A program made the translations under genes and the position numbers. The notes beneath the pieces were generated by a model, which worked only from the letters and a program-made list of their open reading frames with translations, had not been told where the DNA came from and did not search any database. A DNA stretch of 64,000 bases from assembly GCA_035634255.1 (NCBI GenBank), contig DASQDI010000083.1, positions 12,037 through 76,036 on the forward strand, given 5' to 3'. The stretch is from DATLMR01 sp035634255. GTDB taxonomy: Bacteria; Acidobacteriota; Blastocatellia; UBA7656. This document shows positions 42,741 to 50,903 of the stretch, one piece after another. The stretch's first letter is position 1. Every line of letters begins with the position of its first letter.

Positions 42741-43760
42741 CTAAAGCATGTAATCCTCCGCCTTGATGCCGTGCTTGCGCATTATCTCGAAGAAGACCCG
42801 TCGAGGCTTGCCGCTCTGCCGCGCCGCCGCCGCGATGTTGCCGCCGCTCCGTCGCAAAGCGTCCTCGACGTATTCGCGCTCGAACCCGTCGACTAAATCG
42901 CGCTTGGCTTCGTTGTAAGGCCGCGTCGCCAGCTCCGCGCCCGCGTCGGTCGCGTGCCCGTTGGCATGCCCATTCGAATTCCCGTTTCCGTTCCCGTTCC
43001 CTTCGACATTAAGCAGGGGCAAGTCTGCCGGCTGGATGGGCCGATTCAGTTGCCTGCACGTCAAGTAGTTGATGCAGTTCTCAAGCTCGCGGATGTTGCC
43101 GGGCCATGAATAGCAGGCCAGCTTCTCCAACGCCGCGGGGCTGAAACTGGCCCTCGGCAACTGGTAGGTCTCCGCGAAACGGTTCGCGAACTCTTCGATC
43201 AGCACCGGGATGTCACAGGCGCGCTCGCGCAGGGGCGGGACTTCTATGGGGATGACGCGGAGCCGGAAGAAGAGGTCCTCGCGGAAAAGGCCCTCGCGGA
43301 CGGCGGCGAGCAGGTCGGTGTTGGTCGCGGCGATTATGCGCACGTTCGCCCGCCGCAACCGCGTCTCCCCAAGGCGGCGGTACTCCTTCCCCTGAAGGAA
43401 TCGCAGCAGCTTGACCTGAGCGATCATGGCGAGCGAATCGACTTCATCGAGAAAGAGCGTGCCGCCTTCCGCCGTCGCCACGAGCCCTTCGCTCTGCGGG
43501 CGGGCCCCTGTAAAAGCGCCGCCGACGTGTCCGAACAATTCATTCTCGATCAACTCGGGCGGCAACGCGCCGCAGTTGACCGGCACGAAGGCGGCCCCGC
43601 TTCGCGGGCTGCACCTGTGAGCATATTGCGCGTACAACTCCTTGCCTACCCCGCTCGGCCCGCTGATTAAAATCTCCGCGTCGGTGCGGGCGACCTTGTC
43701 GATCCGGTTGAGAAGCTGAACATGGGCTTCGCTGCACCCAAAGAGCGGTGAATCAAACAT
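42741..43760 (-). CDS. Sigma-54 enhancer-binding protein without receiver domain
   Basis: A 339-residue bEBP: AAA+ domain with Walker A SGPSGVGKE, the sigma-54 contact loop GAFTGA, Walker B GGTLFLDEVD and arginine finger region FFRLRVIPIEVPPLRER. The C-terminus has a Fis-type DNA-binding helix-turn-helix (GGNIAAAARQSGKPRRVFFE). No response-regulator or GAF domain precedes the ATPase, so its activity is probably controlled by another protein or by expression. A short Asn-Gly repeat linker (GNGNGNGNSNGHANGHA) separates the domains. ATG 43760 has GGAGG upstream. It faces the end of the eCIS operon and is a possible regulator of it (inference). Confidence 0.88.
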   Translation of the reverse strand: MFDSPLFGCSEAHVQLLNRIDKVARTDAEILISGPSGVGKELYAQYAHRCSPRSGAAFVPVNCGALPPELIENELFGHVGGAFTGARPQSEGLVATAEGGTLFLDEVDSLAMIAQVKLLRFLQGKEYRRLGETRLRRANVRIIAATNTDLLAAVREGLFREDLFFRLRVIPIEVPPLRERACDIPVLIEEFANRFAETYQLPRASFSPAALEKLACYSWPGNIRELENCINYLTCRQLNRPIQPADLPLLNVEGNGNGNGNSNGHANGHATDAGAELATRPYNEAKRDLVDGFEREYVEDALRRSGGNIAAAARQSGKPRRVFFEIMRKHGIKAEDYML

Positions 43761-44249
43761 CCGATATTCCTCCGCAATAAAACAGGAGCGCACTCGCTGG
43801 CGACGCTAATATTGAATGAGGCTCAAGGAAAAACTATTTTAAAGACCCTGGCACGGGGCAGGACTTGCGCGAAGGAGGTTACAGCGAGGCCGTCGAGTGA
43901 CAAACCCGGTGTTCAACTCTCACCGTCAAAGCAATTTCCGTTTCTGACCCCGCGACATGCAATGTGTGATTGAATGAAGGGGATGAAGCGCTTTGGCTTA
44001 AGGGTCTCAGAGTTTGTGATCCCGGAATCCTTTTGATCCGGCTGGTTGTTTTCGTCTTACTGCTCCCACTCGGGCCGGGAGGGACGTAGCGAGGATGCCT
44101 CCCGGCTTAATGAGAAGTGGCCGTTTCAATCGTGCGAAAAACTACTAACCCATACCAATAGACGTGCCGTGGGAAGGATTTTTTGCAAGATTCTTCTGGC
44201 CGGACGGATTTTAACGCCGGCGCGGCAATAAAGCGTCAAGGCGGGGGAT
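43761..44249. other. Intergenic region between two leftward genes
   Basis: About 490 bases. It holds the 5' region of the enhancer-binding protein and the 3' side of the hydrolase. Short frames here lack coding character. A sigma-54-like GG-N10-GC (43855-43868) is present but its -24 half is poor. No promoter is assigned with confidence. Confidence 0.4.
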
Positions 44250-45071
44250 TTACGACCCGGCCGACGGCGCGCACTCTTTGACGAAAGCTGACAGGTCTGA
44301 CGCGAATCGTTCGGGCTCCTCCCAGTGAAGCGCGTGCCCGGCCCCTTCATACACGACGAGGCGCGAGCCCGAAATCTCCGCAAGCAACGTCTCCTGGTCG
44401 CCGCCGGGGCAGAATGAGTCCCGGTCGCCCCAGACGATGAGGGTGGGCGCTTTGATCTTTTCGAGGTCCTCCGAATAATCGTCTCTCATGAACCCCCCGA
44501 ACACCGCCCTCCACACGCGCGCGGGGACCTTCAGGCTCTCCTGAATTACGGTCTCTAAAAATGCGGGGGGCACGGGCCGGGCGAGCGTGCTCTCCTGAAA
44601 CTCGCGCGCGATACCCGGATCGACCGGGTCGGACAGGTTCGATACGACCGAGTCCCAGAATTCGCGCACGCCCTGATTCGTCTGAAAAGTTGCGAAGGCT
44701 CCGACGAGCACAAGCCCCAGAGTGCGCTCGGGGTAGTCTATCGCGAAGCGCTTCCCGACCCCGCTGCCCATCGAATGGCCCACGACGACCGCGGCTTCAA
44801 TCTGAAGCGCGTCCATGAACCCCGCCACGTCTCCGGCGAAATCGGGGAAGCGGTAGCCGTCGGCGGGGTGAGAGGAGTCTCCGTGACCCCTCTGAGTCAG
44901 AGCGAATGCATGGATCGATTCCGGCAGGTGAGGCAGCACCGGCTCGAACGAGTACCAGGAGTCCGTGACGCCGTGCAGAAGGATCACGGGAACGCCGGCA
45001 GGGTCACCCTGCTCGACGTACTGAAGCGTGACCTGATTGGGAAGCTCAACCGATTTGATAATCCGTGTCAT
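44250..45071 (-). CDS. Alpha/beta hydrolase
   Basis: A 273-residue alpha/beta hydrolase. The oxyanion region LLHGVTDSWYSF, nucleophile elbow VGHSMGSGVG (Ser), acid WGDRDSFCP (Asp) and catalytic His in GAGHALHWEEP are all present. There is no signal peptide, so it is cytoplasmic; the substrate (ester, epoxide or halide) cannot be read from sequence. GGAGG lies five bases before the ATG. It is transcribed divergently from the zinc-ribbon gene and shares its upstream region. Confidence 0.88.
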   Translation of the reverse strand: MTRIIKSVELPNQVTLQYVEQGDPAGVPVILLHGVTDSWYSFEPVLPHLPESIHAFALTQRGHGDSSHPADGYRFPDFAGDVAGFMDALQIEAAVVVGHSMGSGVGKRFAIDYPERTLGLVLVGAFATFQTNQGVREFWDSVVSNLSDPVDPGIAREFQESTLARPVPPAFLETVIQESLKVPARVWRAVFGGFMRDDYSEDLEKIKAPTLIVWGDRDSFCPGGDQETLLAEISGSRLVVYEGAGHALHWEEPERFASDLSAFVKECAPSAGS

Positions 45072-45115
45072 GATCGCCTCCGGAGGTCAGGATGGCCCCG
45101 ACCTCTTCACAATTA

Positions 45116-45144
45116 TTAAACACCCATGCGCAGGATTGTATAAT
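45116..45144 (+). promoter_or_regulatory. Candidate promoter for the zinc-ribbon gene
   Basis: A perfect -10 (TATAAT, 45139-45144) with a weak -35 (TTAAAC, 45116-45121) exactly 17 bases upstream. Transcription would start near 45151, about 47 bases before the proposed coding start. Confidence 0.55.
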
Positions 45145-45197
45145 ACTCGCCGAGGTTTTCGCAGCCCGACATCGCCTGAAAAGAGGAGTGCGACCCG

Positions 45198-45359
45198 ATA
45201 GCCGGAGCATCAGGCTATGATTTCGTTGAAGAGCGAGGCCCTATAGACCGGGGAGGTAATCCGAGGAAATACGAGCGGCAGTCCTGCCCGTTTTGCGGCG
45301 CGAGCGTAAATGAGGATTTCGATCATTGCCCCAAATGCGGGAAAGACATTCGAACATAG
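45198..45359 (+). CDS. Tiny zinc-ribbon protein, apparent ATA start
   Basis: A 53-residue frame that ends SCPFCGASVNEDFDHCPKCG plus KDIRT: a complete four-cysteine zinc ribbon. The frame is open from a stop at 45177 and contains no ATG, GTG or TTG at all. The only codon in a sensible position is ATA at 45198, nine bases after AGAGGAG. Either this is a rare ATA start or one base (ATG to ATA) is wrong or mutated. A promoter upstream and a convergent terminator downstream support a real gene. The protein probably binds zinc; its role is unknown. Confidence 0.62.
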   Translation: MAGASGYDFVEERGPIDRGGNPRKYERQSCPFCGASVNEDFDHCPKCGKDIRT

Positions 45360-45372
45360 TGCAGACAACGCC

Positions 45373-45408
45373 AGCGTTTTGAATGCGGAGGTGTCAGTTC
45401 AAAACGCT
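45373..45408. terminator. Convergent bidirectional stem-loop
   Basis: AGCGTTTTGAA at 45373-45383 is the exact reverse complement of 45398-45408, with a 14-base loop. It lies between the zinc-ribbon gene and the leftward small gene and includes the latter's last codons and stop. It probably ends transcription from both sides. Confidence 0.65.
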
Positions 45409-45585
45409 CAGGGCCATCTTCCTGAGGCGAAGCCGGTACAGGGCTTCTTCCATCTGCGTCATCACCGCATCGGATGATTCGTCGTCCGCCCTGTAGCTTC
45501 GCAAATGCATCATCTCGTCTGATAGAGCTCGTATGAGCATCTCCACCGCATCAAGCTCGTGGCTAGGGTCCGGCCTGTTTAGCAT
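45394..45585 (-). CDS. Small helical protein
   Basis: A 63-residue protein, nearly all helix: ELDAVEMLIRALSDEMMHLR then DAVMTQMEEALYRLRLRKMA. AAAGGTG precedes the ATG by seven bases, which supports a real gene. The charge pattern suggests a small dimer or coiled coil. No family recognised. Ends inside the convergent terminator. Confidence 0.6.
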   Translation of the reverse strand: MLNRPDPSHELDAVEMLIRALSDEMMHLRSYRADDESSDAVMTQMEEALYRLRLRKMALSVLN

Positions 45586-45981
45586 GAGTTTTCACCTTTA
45601 GTTGTTTAAGCTGAGGGTGCCGGGAATCCGGCGATATAGACCGACCCTGAAGGGGCGACGCAGCCCCCGTTGCCTCACCCCTTCAGGTCAAATCATTACG
45701 GTCGCTTCTTGCGTTTTTCCGATCACCGGCGGAGCCCCCGTTCCCCCTTGATCGCCTGCCGCTCGAAGCTGCGCCGATCAACATCGCAACGCCCGTGCCA
45801 GTCCTTTCGGGCCATGCCGCCCCTCGTAAATATTGGTTTTTAATAAAGCCCATAACGCATTACCCGTGCAGGTAGCAAATTATGTCGGGGCAATTATGAC
45901 AAAACGTGTGACTCCTGCTTGCCTTCGATTTGAGTATGAAGCTATTCTGCTCGCCGGAGATCGGGAGGCTCCGACCACAGC
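45586..45981. other. Divergent intergenic region with a 10-bp hairpin
   Basis: Almost 400 bases between the leftward small gene and the rightward TolB-GH16 gene. A perfect stem CCTGAAGGGG (45646-45655) with CCCCTTCAGG (45678-45687) lies near the middle, flanked by a C-rich stretch. The last 150 bases are more AT-rich and should hold the promoter of the rightward gene; no clear hexamer pair was found. Confidence 0.45.
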
Positions 45982-47715
45982 ATGCGCAGAACGGGTTTTC
46001 TATTCACCTCTGTTATTGCCTTGATGTCATGCCTTTCGCCGGCGAGCTACGGGCAGAGCGGAACGGTCGAGAGTAATCTCGAAATCTTCGACACAGGCTC
46101 GGGCAGGCGAAGGGTCGTTCATCGAGAGTCGAAGCGCTTCGAGGCTCCCAACTGGACGAGGGACGGCAAACACCTCATCTTCAATCAGCAGGGGCTCCTC
46201 TACAAAATCCCGGTCGCGGGAGGGAAAGCGGTCGAGATCAATACCGGATTCGCAAGGTCGAATAATAACGACCACGGCATCTCTCCCGATGGCAGGTGGC
46301 TCGTGATCAGCCACCACAACGGGAGCGCGTCCGCGGGCGGAGACTCGACGATTTACATCCTGCCGATTCAAGGCGGGGAGCCGCGACAGGTGACATCGAA
46401 GGCCCCCTCCTACTGGCACGGCTGGTCGCCTGATGGGAAGACGCTCGCTTACGTCGGGCTGCGGAACGGGGATTATGATATTTACTCGATCCCCACGGAA
46501 GGAGGGGACGAGAAGCGGCTCACAACCTCTCCCGGCCTTGATGACGGACCCGACTACTCGCCGGATGGTAGGTACATTTATTACAACTCGGTGCGAAGCG
46601 GAAGAATGCAGATATGGCGGATGAGGGCCGACGGCAGCGAGCAGAAGCAGCTAACCGACGACCGGTACAACAACTGGTTCCCGCACCCGTCGCCCGATGG
46701 CAGGAAGCTCGTCTTCCTGACCTACGTGGACTCCGTCGACCCGAGCGATCACCCTCCCGACAGGAACGTGATGCTCAGATTGATGGACGTCGGCACCGGG
46801 AGGGTGGACGAGTTATGCCGCTTCACGGGGGGGCAGGGAACGATCAACGTCCCGAGCTGGTCGCCCGACAGTAAGCAATTTGCTTTCGTCTCGTACAAAC
46901 TGCCTCAGGCAACTCGGGACGATCAACGGGCGGTCTACAGGCCCGTGCGGGCGCAGGAGCCCGCCGAGGACCGGGCTCTGGTATGGAGCGATGAGTTCAA
47001 CGGGCCGAAGGGGTCGGCGGTCGATCCCTCGAAGTGGGTCTTCGACACAGGCGGCGGCGGCTGGGGCAATAAAGAATTGCAGTTCTACACGGCGAGTACC
47101 CGCAACGCCGCGATGAATGGCAAGGGGCATCTGGTTATCACCGCCATAAGAGAGAACCTCCCGCGCAAGAACCGATGCTGGTACGGCCGGTGCCGGTACA
47201 GCTCCGCGCGCATAAAGACGCGGGGTAAATTCGAGCGGGCTTACGGTCGATTCGAAGCACGCATGAAGCTTCCGAAGGGGCAGGGAATATGGCCGGCCTT
47301 CTGGATGCTCGGGAACAACATCGACGAGGCGGGGTGGCCCGCGTGCGGAGAGATCGACGTGATGGAGAACATAGGCCGCGAGCCTTCCACCGCGCACGGG
47401 ACTCTTCACGGGCCGGGCTACTCGGGGGGCGATGGGGTCGGGGCCTCTTACGAGCTACGGGGCGCCACCTTCTCGGAAGACTTTCACGTGTTCGCGGTCG
47501 AGTGGGAGCCGGGCTCGATCCGCTGGTACGTCGATGGTAATCTCTACCAGACCCGCACGCCCGCGGACCTTCCGCAGGGCAGGGAATGGGTTTTCGATCA
47601 TCCGTTCTTCCTGCTGCTGAACGTGGCGGTGGGCGGGGAGTGGCCGGGAAGCCCCGACGCCACGACCCGTTTCCCGCAGAAGATGTTTGTCGATTATGTT
47701 CGAGTTTATCAGTAA
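45982..47715 (+). CDS. Secreted TolB-like propeller fused to GH16 glycoside hydrolase
   Basis: A 577-residue protein. Signal peptide at 1-24 (ends ASYGQ). Residues about 30-310: PD40/TolB propeller blades (SPDGRWLVIS, WSPDGKTLAYVGL, YSPDGRYIYYNS). Residues about 335-577: glycoside hydrolase family 16 with catalytic GEIDVMENIG (E457, D459, E462), preceded by GRFEARMKLPKGQGIWPAFW. GH16 enzymes cleave beta-1,3 or beta-1,4 glucans and galactans. The propeller probably binds substrate or partners. GGGAGG precedes the ATG. The isomerase-like gene follows 75 bases downstream. Confidence 0.92.
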   Translation: MRRTGFLFTSVIALMSCLSPASYGQSGTVESNLEIFDTGSGRRRVVHRESKRFEAPNWTRDGKHLIFNQQGLLYKIPVAGGKAVEINTGFARSNNNDHGISPDGRWLVISHHNGSASAGGDSTIYILPIQGGEPRQVTSKAPSYWHGWSPDGKTLAYVGLRNGDYDIYSIPTEGGDEKRLTTSPGLDDGPDYSPDGRYIYYNSVRSGRMQIWRMRADGSEQKQLTDDRYNNWFPHPSPDGRKLVFLTYVDSVDPSDHPPDRNVMLRLMDVGTGRVDELCRFTGGQGTINVPSWSPDSKQFAFVSYKLPQATRDDQRAVYRPVRAQEPAEDRALVWSDEFNGPKGSAVDPSKWVFDTGGGGWGNKELQFYTASTRNAAMNGKGHLVITAIRENLPRKNRCWYGRCRYSSARIKTRGKFERAYGRFEARMKLPKGQGIWPAFWMLGNNIDEAGWPACGEIDVMENIGREPSTAHGTLHGPGYSGGDGVGASYELRGATFSEDFHVFAVEWEPGSIRWYVDGNLYQTRTPADLPQGREWVFDHPFFLLLNVAVGGEWPGSPDATTRFPQKMFVDYVRVYQ

Positions 47716-47789
47716 TCTTTTTTCCCGCGCTCGCGCATCCCGAGCGAGCAACGCACGATTTCGCAGGGTAAACGCAAAGGAAATCAACT

Positions 47790-48728
47790 ATGAAGAGATC
47801 GATAGGTCGTCGAAGTTTCCTGAAACAATCGGCTCAGGTGGCGGCGGGGCTCGCCCTGCTCGACGTGGCGGGCGAGCAGTCGTGGGCCTCCAAGCCCGCG
47901 CCTCTTTTTCAAATCTCGCTCGCCCAATGGTCGCTCCACAGGGCCATCCAGTCCGGGCAACTGAACAATCTGGACTTCGCCAGGGCCTCCAAAAATGATT
48001 ACGGCATAGACGCGATAGAGTACGTTAACCAATTCTTCAAAGACAAAGCGACGGACAGGAATTACCTGGCCGAGATGAAGAAGCGGGCGCGCGATCACGG
48101 CGTTAAGAGCCGGCTGATCATGATCGACGGGGAAGGCGCTCTGGGTGACGCCGACGAAGCAAAGCGGAAGCAGGCCGTCGAAAATCACTACAAGTGGGTC
48201 GAAGCCGCGAAGTTCCTCGGCTGCTACTGCATTCGCGTGAATGCCCAAAGCTCGGGCAGTTACGACGAGCAGGTCGAGCGGGCGGCGGACGGCCTGCGCC
48301 GACTAACCGAGTTCGGCGCGGGCCATAAGATCAGCGTCATCGTGGAGAATCACGGGGGGCTCTCGTCTAACGGGCAGTGGCTGGCCTCGGTCATCAGGAA
48401 GGTGAATCATCCGGGGTGCGGCACCCTGCCCGACTTCGGGAATTTCAACCTTGGCAACGGCCAGCAGTATGACCGTTACAAAGGGGTCACGGAGTTGATG
48501 CCTTTCGCGAAGGCCGTCAGCGCGAAGTCGCATGACTTCGACGCGCAGGGGAACGAGACGCATACAGACTACCGCAGGATGATGAAGATCGTCATCGACG
48601 CGGGCTACAAGGGCTACGTCGGCATCGAGTACGAAGGCGACACCCTGAGCGAGCCGGACGGCATCCGGGCCACGAAGAGATTACTGGAGAGGGTGCGGAC
48701 TGATCTATCTCGCTCCGGCGCCCGTTGA
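47790..48728 (+). CDS. Tat-exported sugar isomerase/epimerase-like TIM-barrel protein
   Basis: A 312-residue xylose-isomerase-like TIM barrel (AP endonuclease 2 family). The N-terminus has a twin-arginine signal, RRSFLKQ, followed by a hydrophobic segment AAGLALLDVA. Probable metal ligands are visible in order: VIVENHGG (Glu), LPDFGNF (Asp), KSHDFD (His) and GIEYEG (Glu). Such proteins isomerise or epimerise sugars and related compounds. Probably co-transcribed with the GH16 gene upstream; the pair would fit external polysaccharide use (inference). Confidence 0.88.
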   Translation: MKRSIGRRSFLKQSAQVAAGLALLDVAGEQSWASKPAPLFQISLAQWSLHRAIQSGQLNNLDFARASKNDYGIDAIEYVNQFFKDKATDRNYLAEMKKRARDHGVKSRLIMIDGEGALGDADEAKRKQAVENHYKWVEAAKFLGCYCIRVNAQSSGSYDEQVERAADGLRRLTEFGAGHKISVIVENHGGLSSNGQWLASVIRKVNHPGCGTLPDFGNFNLGNGQQYDRYKGVTELMPFAKAVSAKSHDFDAQGNETHTDYRRMMKIVIDAGYKGYVGIEYEGDTLSEPDGIRATKRLLERVRTDLSRSGAR

Positions 48729-48768
48729 ATCCGTGTTCGCCCTGCTCACTGACGGCGCAAAAAAAACA

Positions 48769-48834
48769 GGGCCGAGGCTGAACGGAGCCGGGCCGGAGAT
48801 CACTCCGACCCGCTTCGACTGCTCAGCCCCGGCC
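48769..48834. terminator. Strong bidirectional terminator
   Basis: GGCCGAGGCTGA at 48770-48781 pairs with TCAGCCCCGGCC at 48823-48834 (one mismatch), with an inner CGGAG/CTCCG stem. A run of eight A lies just to the left and TTTCTC to the right. It is therefore a canonical intrinsic terminator for leftward transcription (T8 tract) and also closes the rightward isomerase gene. Confidence 0.75.
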
Positions 48835-48848
48835 TTTCTCGAAATACT

Positions 48849-49070
48849 TCAAGGCTCCCAGTTTCTGATGATCGCCTTCGCCTGAATCTTCTTCAGCAGC
48901 GCCGCGTCAATCCTGGCATTCCTGGCCGCCTGTGTGGTCTGGGCCGCCGGTCTCCGGCGTGACGGCCACGCCGACCTTTTACCCGTCGCGGGTGGGAGTG
49001 CGACTCCATTGGCGTGTCCCCGCGCGCGTGAGCCATCGCCGCCGGAAATCCTGCGAAATGGAGTTTTCAA
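48849..49070 (-). pseudogene. Possible decayed leftward gene ending at the terminator
   Basis: A short leftward frame ends ARIDAALLKKIQAKAIIRNW, 15 bases before the strong leftward terminator. Just upstream a different frame has better coding character (strong G/C third positions, VGVAVTPETGG), so a frameshift may have broken one gene. No family is recognised. The rest of the gap to 49349 holds nothing convincing. Confidence 0.3.
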
Positions 49071-49349
49071 ACGGAAGTACGGTCTACGGTTTTTCGTCCC
49101 CTCGCCTTACGGGCTCGTCACGAAATTAGACCCGAATATCACAAATGCAATACCCGATTCCGAATACTCTTATAGATTGGTCGCGTTCAAATTTCGGGGG
49201 CGGCCTTCCGCCGTCGGAAACCGTAAGCAAAAAGATGAGGCGCAGAATCCTCAATTATAAAAGCACCTGACTTAAGAGAAGACGGGACCCGAACAGAAAG
49301 ATTTCTTCAACTCTGTGGCGACGCCACGGACGGGGTAGGGGGATGAGCA

Positions 49350-49976
49350 ATGAAGAGATCGAGGTCCCTGAATGCATTTTTATTCATCTGTGTGACGACA
49401 ATCATAAGCTCCGACCCCGGCCTGCTCGCGGCCGGGCAGTTCGGGGCGGCAGGGAGACCGGAGCCGGAAGCCGCGCCCCTCTCGCCTGCGGGCGGCGCGA
49501 GTAAGAGGGCGGAGGCGAGCGCCGGCCCGCCCATCAGCAGGGTCGGGCTCAGGCCCTCGCCGGGCGTCGTCCTGTTCGAGATGTCCAGAATCAACGTCGA
49601 AGTGATCAGGGAGTTCAAGAAGGTCTGGAGAATCTCGGGCCTCGGCATCAACAACGTCGAGGGTTTCGTCCGGGTGCTGTTGAGGCCCGACGGGACCTAC
49701 GAGGCGCAGTCGCTCGGCATGTCGAACGAGTTCAAAAAATTCACCTTCAAGTGGGACCCGCAGACGGTAGCGATTGCGCACACGCACCCTAACAATAACG
49801 ACCCGAGGCCGTCGGGGCAGGACCTCGACCTGTCCAACAGGTTTCGGATTCCGATATTCACCCTTACGAACAGGGGGATGTACATGTATGATCCGCTGAC
49901 CCGGAAGATCACGCTTGTGCATCAAGGGCTCGACTGGCTGAACCCTTCGAAGTGGGCCTCCGTTAAGTTCGTTTAG
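49350..49976 (+). CDS. Secreted protein with JAMM-like metallopeptidase motif
   Basis: A 208-residue protein with a signal peptide (about 1-28). After a Pro/Ala-rich linker, the C-terminal ~130 residues have the JAB1/MPN-type site AHTHPNNNDPRPSGQD: HxHx8SxxD with H144, H146, S155 and D158, and E104 (NNVEGFV) as possible upstream acid. It also resembles DUF4329-type JAB relatives. JAMM proteins are zinc isopeptidases; in a secreted bacterial protein the target could be a peptide cross-link. It is alone in its transcription unit and converges on the anti-sigma gene. Confidence 0.7.
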   Translation: MKRSRSLNAFLFICVTTIISSDPGLLAAGQFGAAGRPEPEAAPLSPAGGASKRAEASAGPPISRVGLRPSPGVVLFEMSRINVEVIREFKKVWRISGLGINNVEGFVRVLLRPDGTYEAQSLGMSNEFKKFTFKWDPQTVAIAHTHPNNNDPRPSGQDLDLSNRFRIPIFTLTNRGMYMYDPLTRKITLVHQGLDWLNPSKWASVKFV

Positions 49977-50036
49977 TTCCCTGGGAGGAGGTTCGCGGGG
50001 AGGATTCGGCGCGGAGGCGGGTCGGCGACAGCGTTG

Positions 50037-50867
50037 CTAGCCCGCCTTCCCAAAAGCGTAGATTGGCAGAGTGGGCGCTTCCGAGCCCCCTTCGGGCTCA
50101 AGCGTGATGGCCGCCGCGTCGAGGCCCCCGATCTCTGGCGGGACGTTGATGACGCTGAAGCCGTAGCCCTTATCGTCCAGCCTGATCAAACCCGCGTTGA
50201 TCTTCGCGTCGGGCTTTACGAACCATAGCTGGTAGACCTTCCCCGGAGGAGGGCGGGGCAGGTTGACCGCCACCACCCAGTTGTTATTCGCCTTGTCCCA
50301 ATATATCCGCCCGGATGAGTCGGGCGCGGCCGGCTGCCCGTCGAGCTGGATCACCCTCGGATCACTCGGGGGCTCGTTCAACTCAGCCCTCAACTCCTGC
50401 GCCTCGCTGCTCACGGAGGCGAGCTGCCGCCGGGTAGAGTCCGCCTCCTGCCTCGTCTGCCTCCATGAAACGAAGAGAGCGATGGCCGCGATTGCGAATG
50501 CGGCGGCGACGGCCCACGGGATGATCCCGCCCCGCCTGGGAGCGGCAGGGATGGCCGGGGCAACCTCGCGCGGAATGGCGTCGGTCCGGGGCGATCTCTG
50601 AGGGGTTTCTTTCGGTGAAGTTTCCTGCGGCTCGCGACTGATCCGGACCGCGAGCAGGTCCCGGAGGTAGGGGGGCGGTGTCTCTTCGGCAAATCCCGAG
50701 TCGAGGGCTCCGACGACATCCTGAAATTCGGATAATTCGGCCGCGCACACGTCGCACCCTTCCCGCAAATGAACTTCAAACGCCCGAGCCTCAAGCTGGC
50801 TCAATGATCCGAGCGCGTACAGCGCGGCCCTCTCCCTGGTCTCTTCCGATACTTCCTGATGCTTCAA
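50037..50867 (-). CDS. Anti-sigma factor, RskA type
   Basis: A 276-residue membrane anti-sigma factor. N-terminal cytosolic zinc-type domain (EARAFEVHLREGCDVCAAEL), one membrane helix (IIPWAVAAAFAIAAIALFVS), a short coiled region, and an external RskA domain (WVVAVNLPRPPPGKVYQLWF). It would hold the ECF sigma factor (51493-52107) inactive at the membrane until an external signal triggers proteolysis. Its N-terminal domain is similar to that of the next gene, pointing to duplication. Confidence 0.85.
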   Translation of the reverse strand: MKHQEVSEETRERAALYALGSLSQLEARAFEVHLREGCDVCAAELSEFQDVVGALDSGFAEETPPPYLRDLLAVRISREPQETSPKETPQRSPRTDAIPREVAPAIPAAPRRGGIIPWAVAAAFAIAAIALFVSWRQTRQEADSTRRQLASVSSEAQELRAELNEPPSDPRVIQLDGQPAAPDSSGRIYWDKANNNWVVAVNLPRPPPGKVYQLWFVKPDAKINAGLIRLDDKGYGFSVINVPPEIGGLDAAAITLEPEGGSEAPTLPIYAFGKAG

Positions 50868-50903
50868 TGCCCTTGTCCCTTCCTGCCTGATGACTGCGAT
50901 GGT

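Noticed and set aside
43848..43870. Sigma-54-like element TGGCACG ... TTGCG
   Set aside because: TGGCACG and TTGC are about five bases too far apart; the correctly spaced GG-N10-GC has a poor -24 half and no gene follows on that strand.
44046..44231. Short plus-strand frame starting MFSSYCSHSG
   Set aside because: No ribosome-binding site, no coding bias, no recognisable domain.
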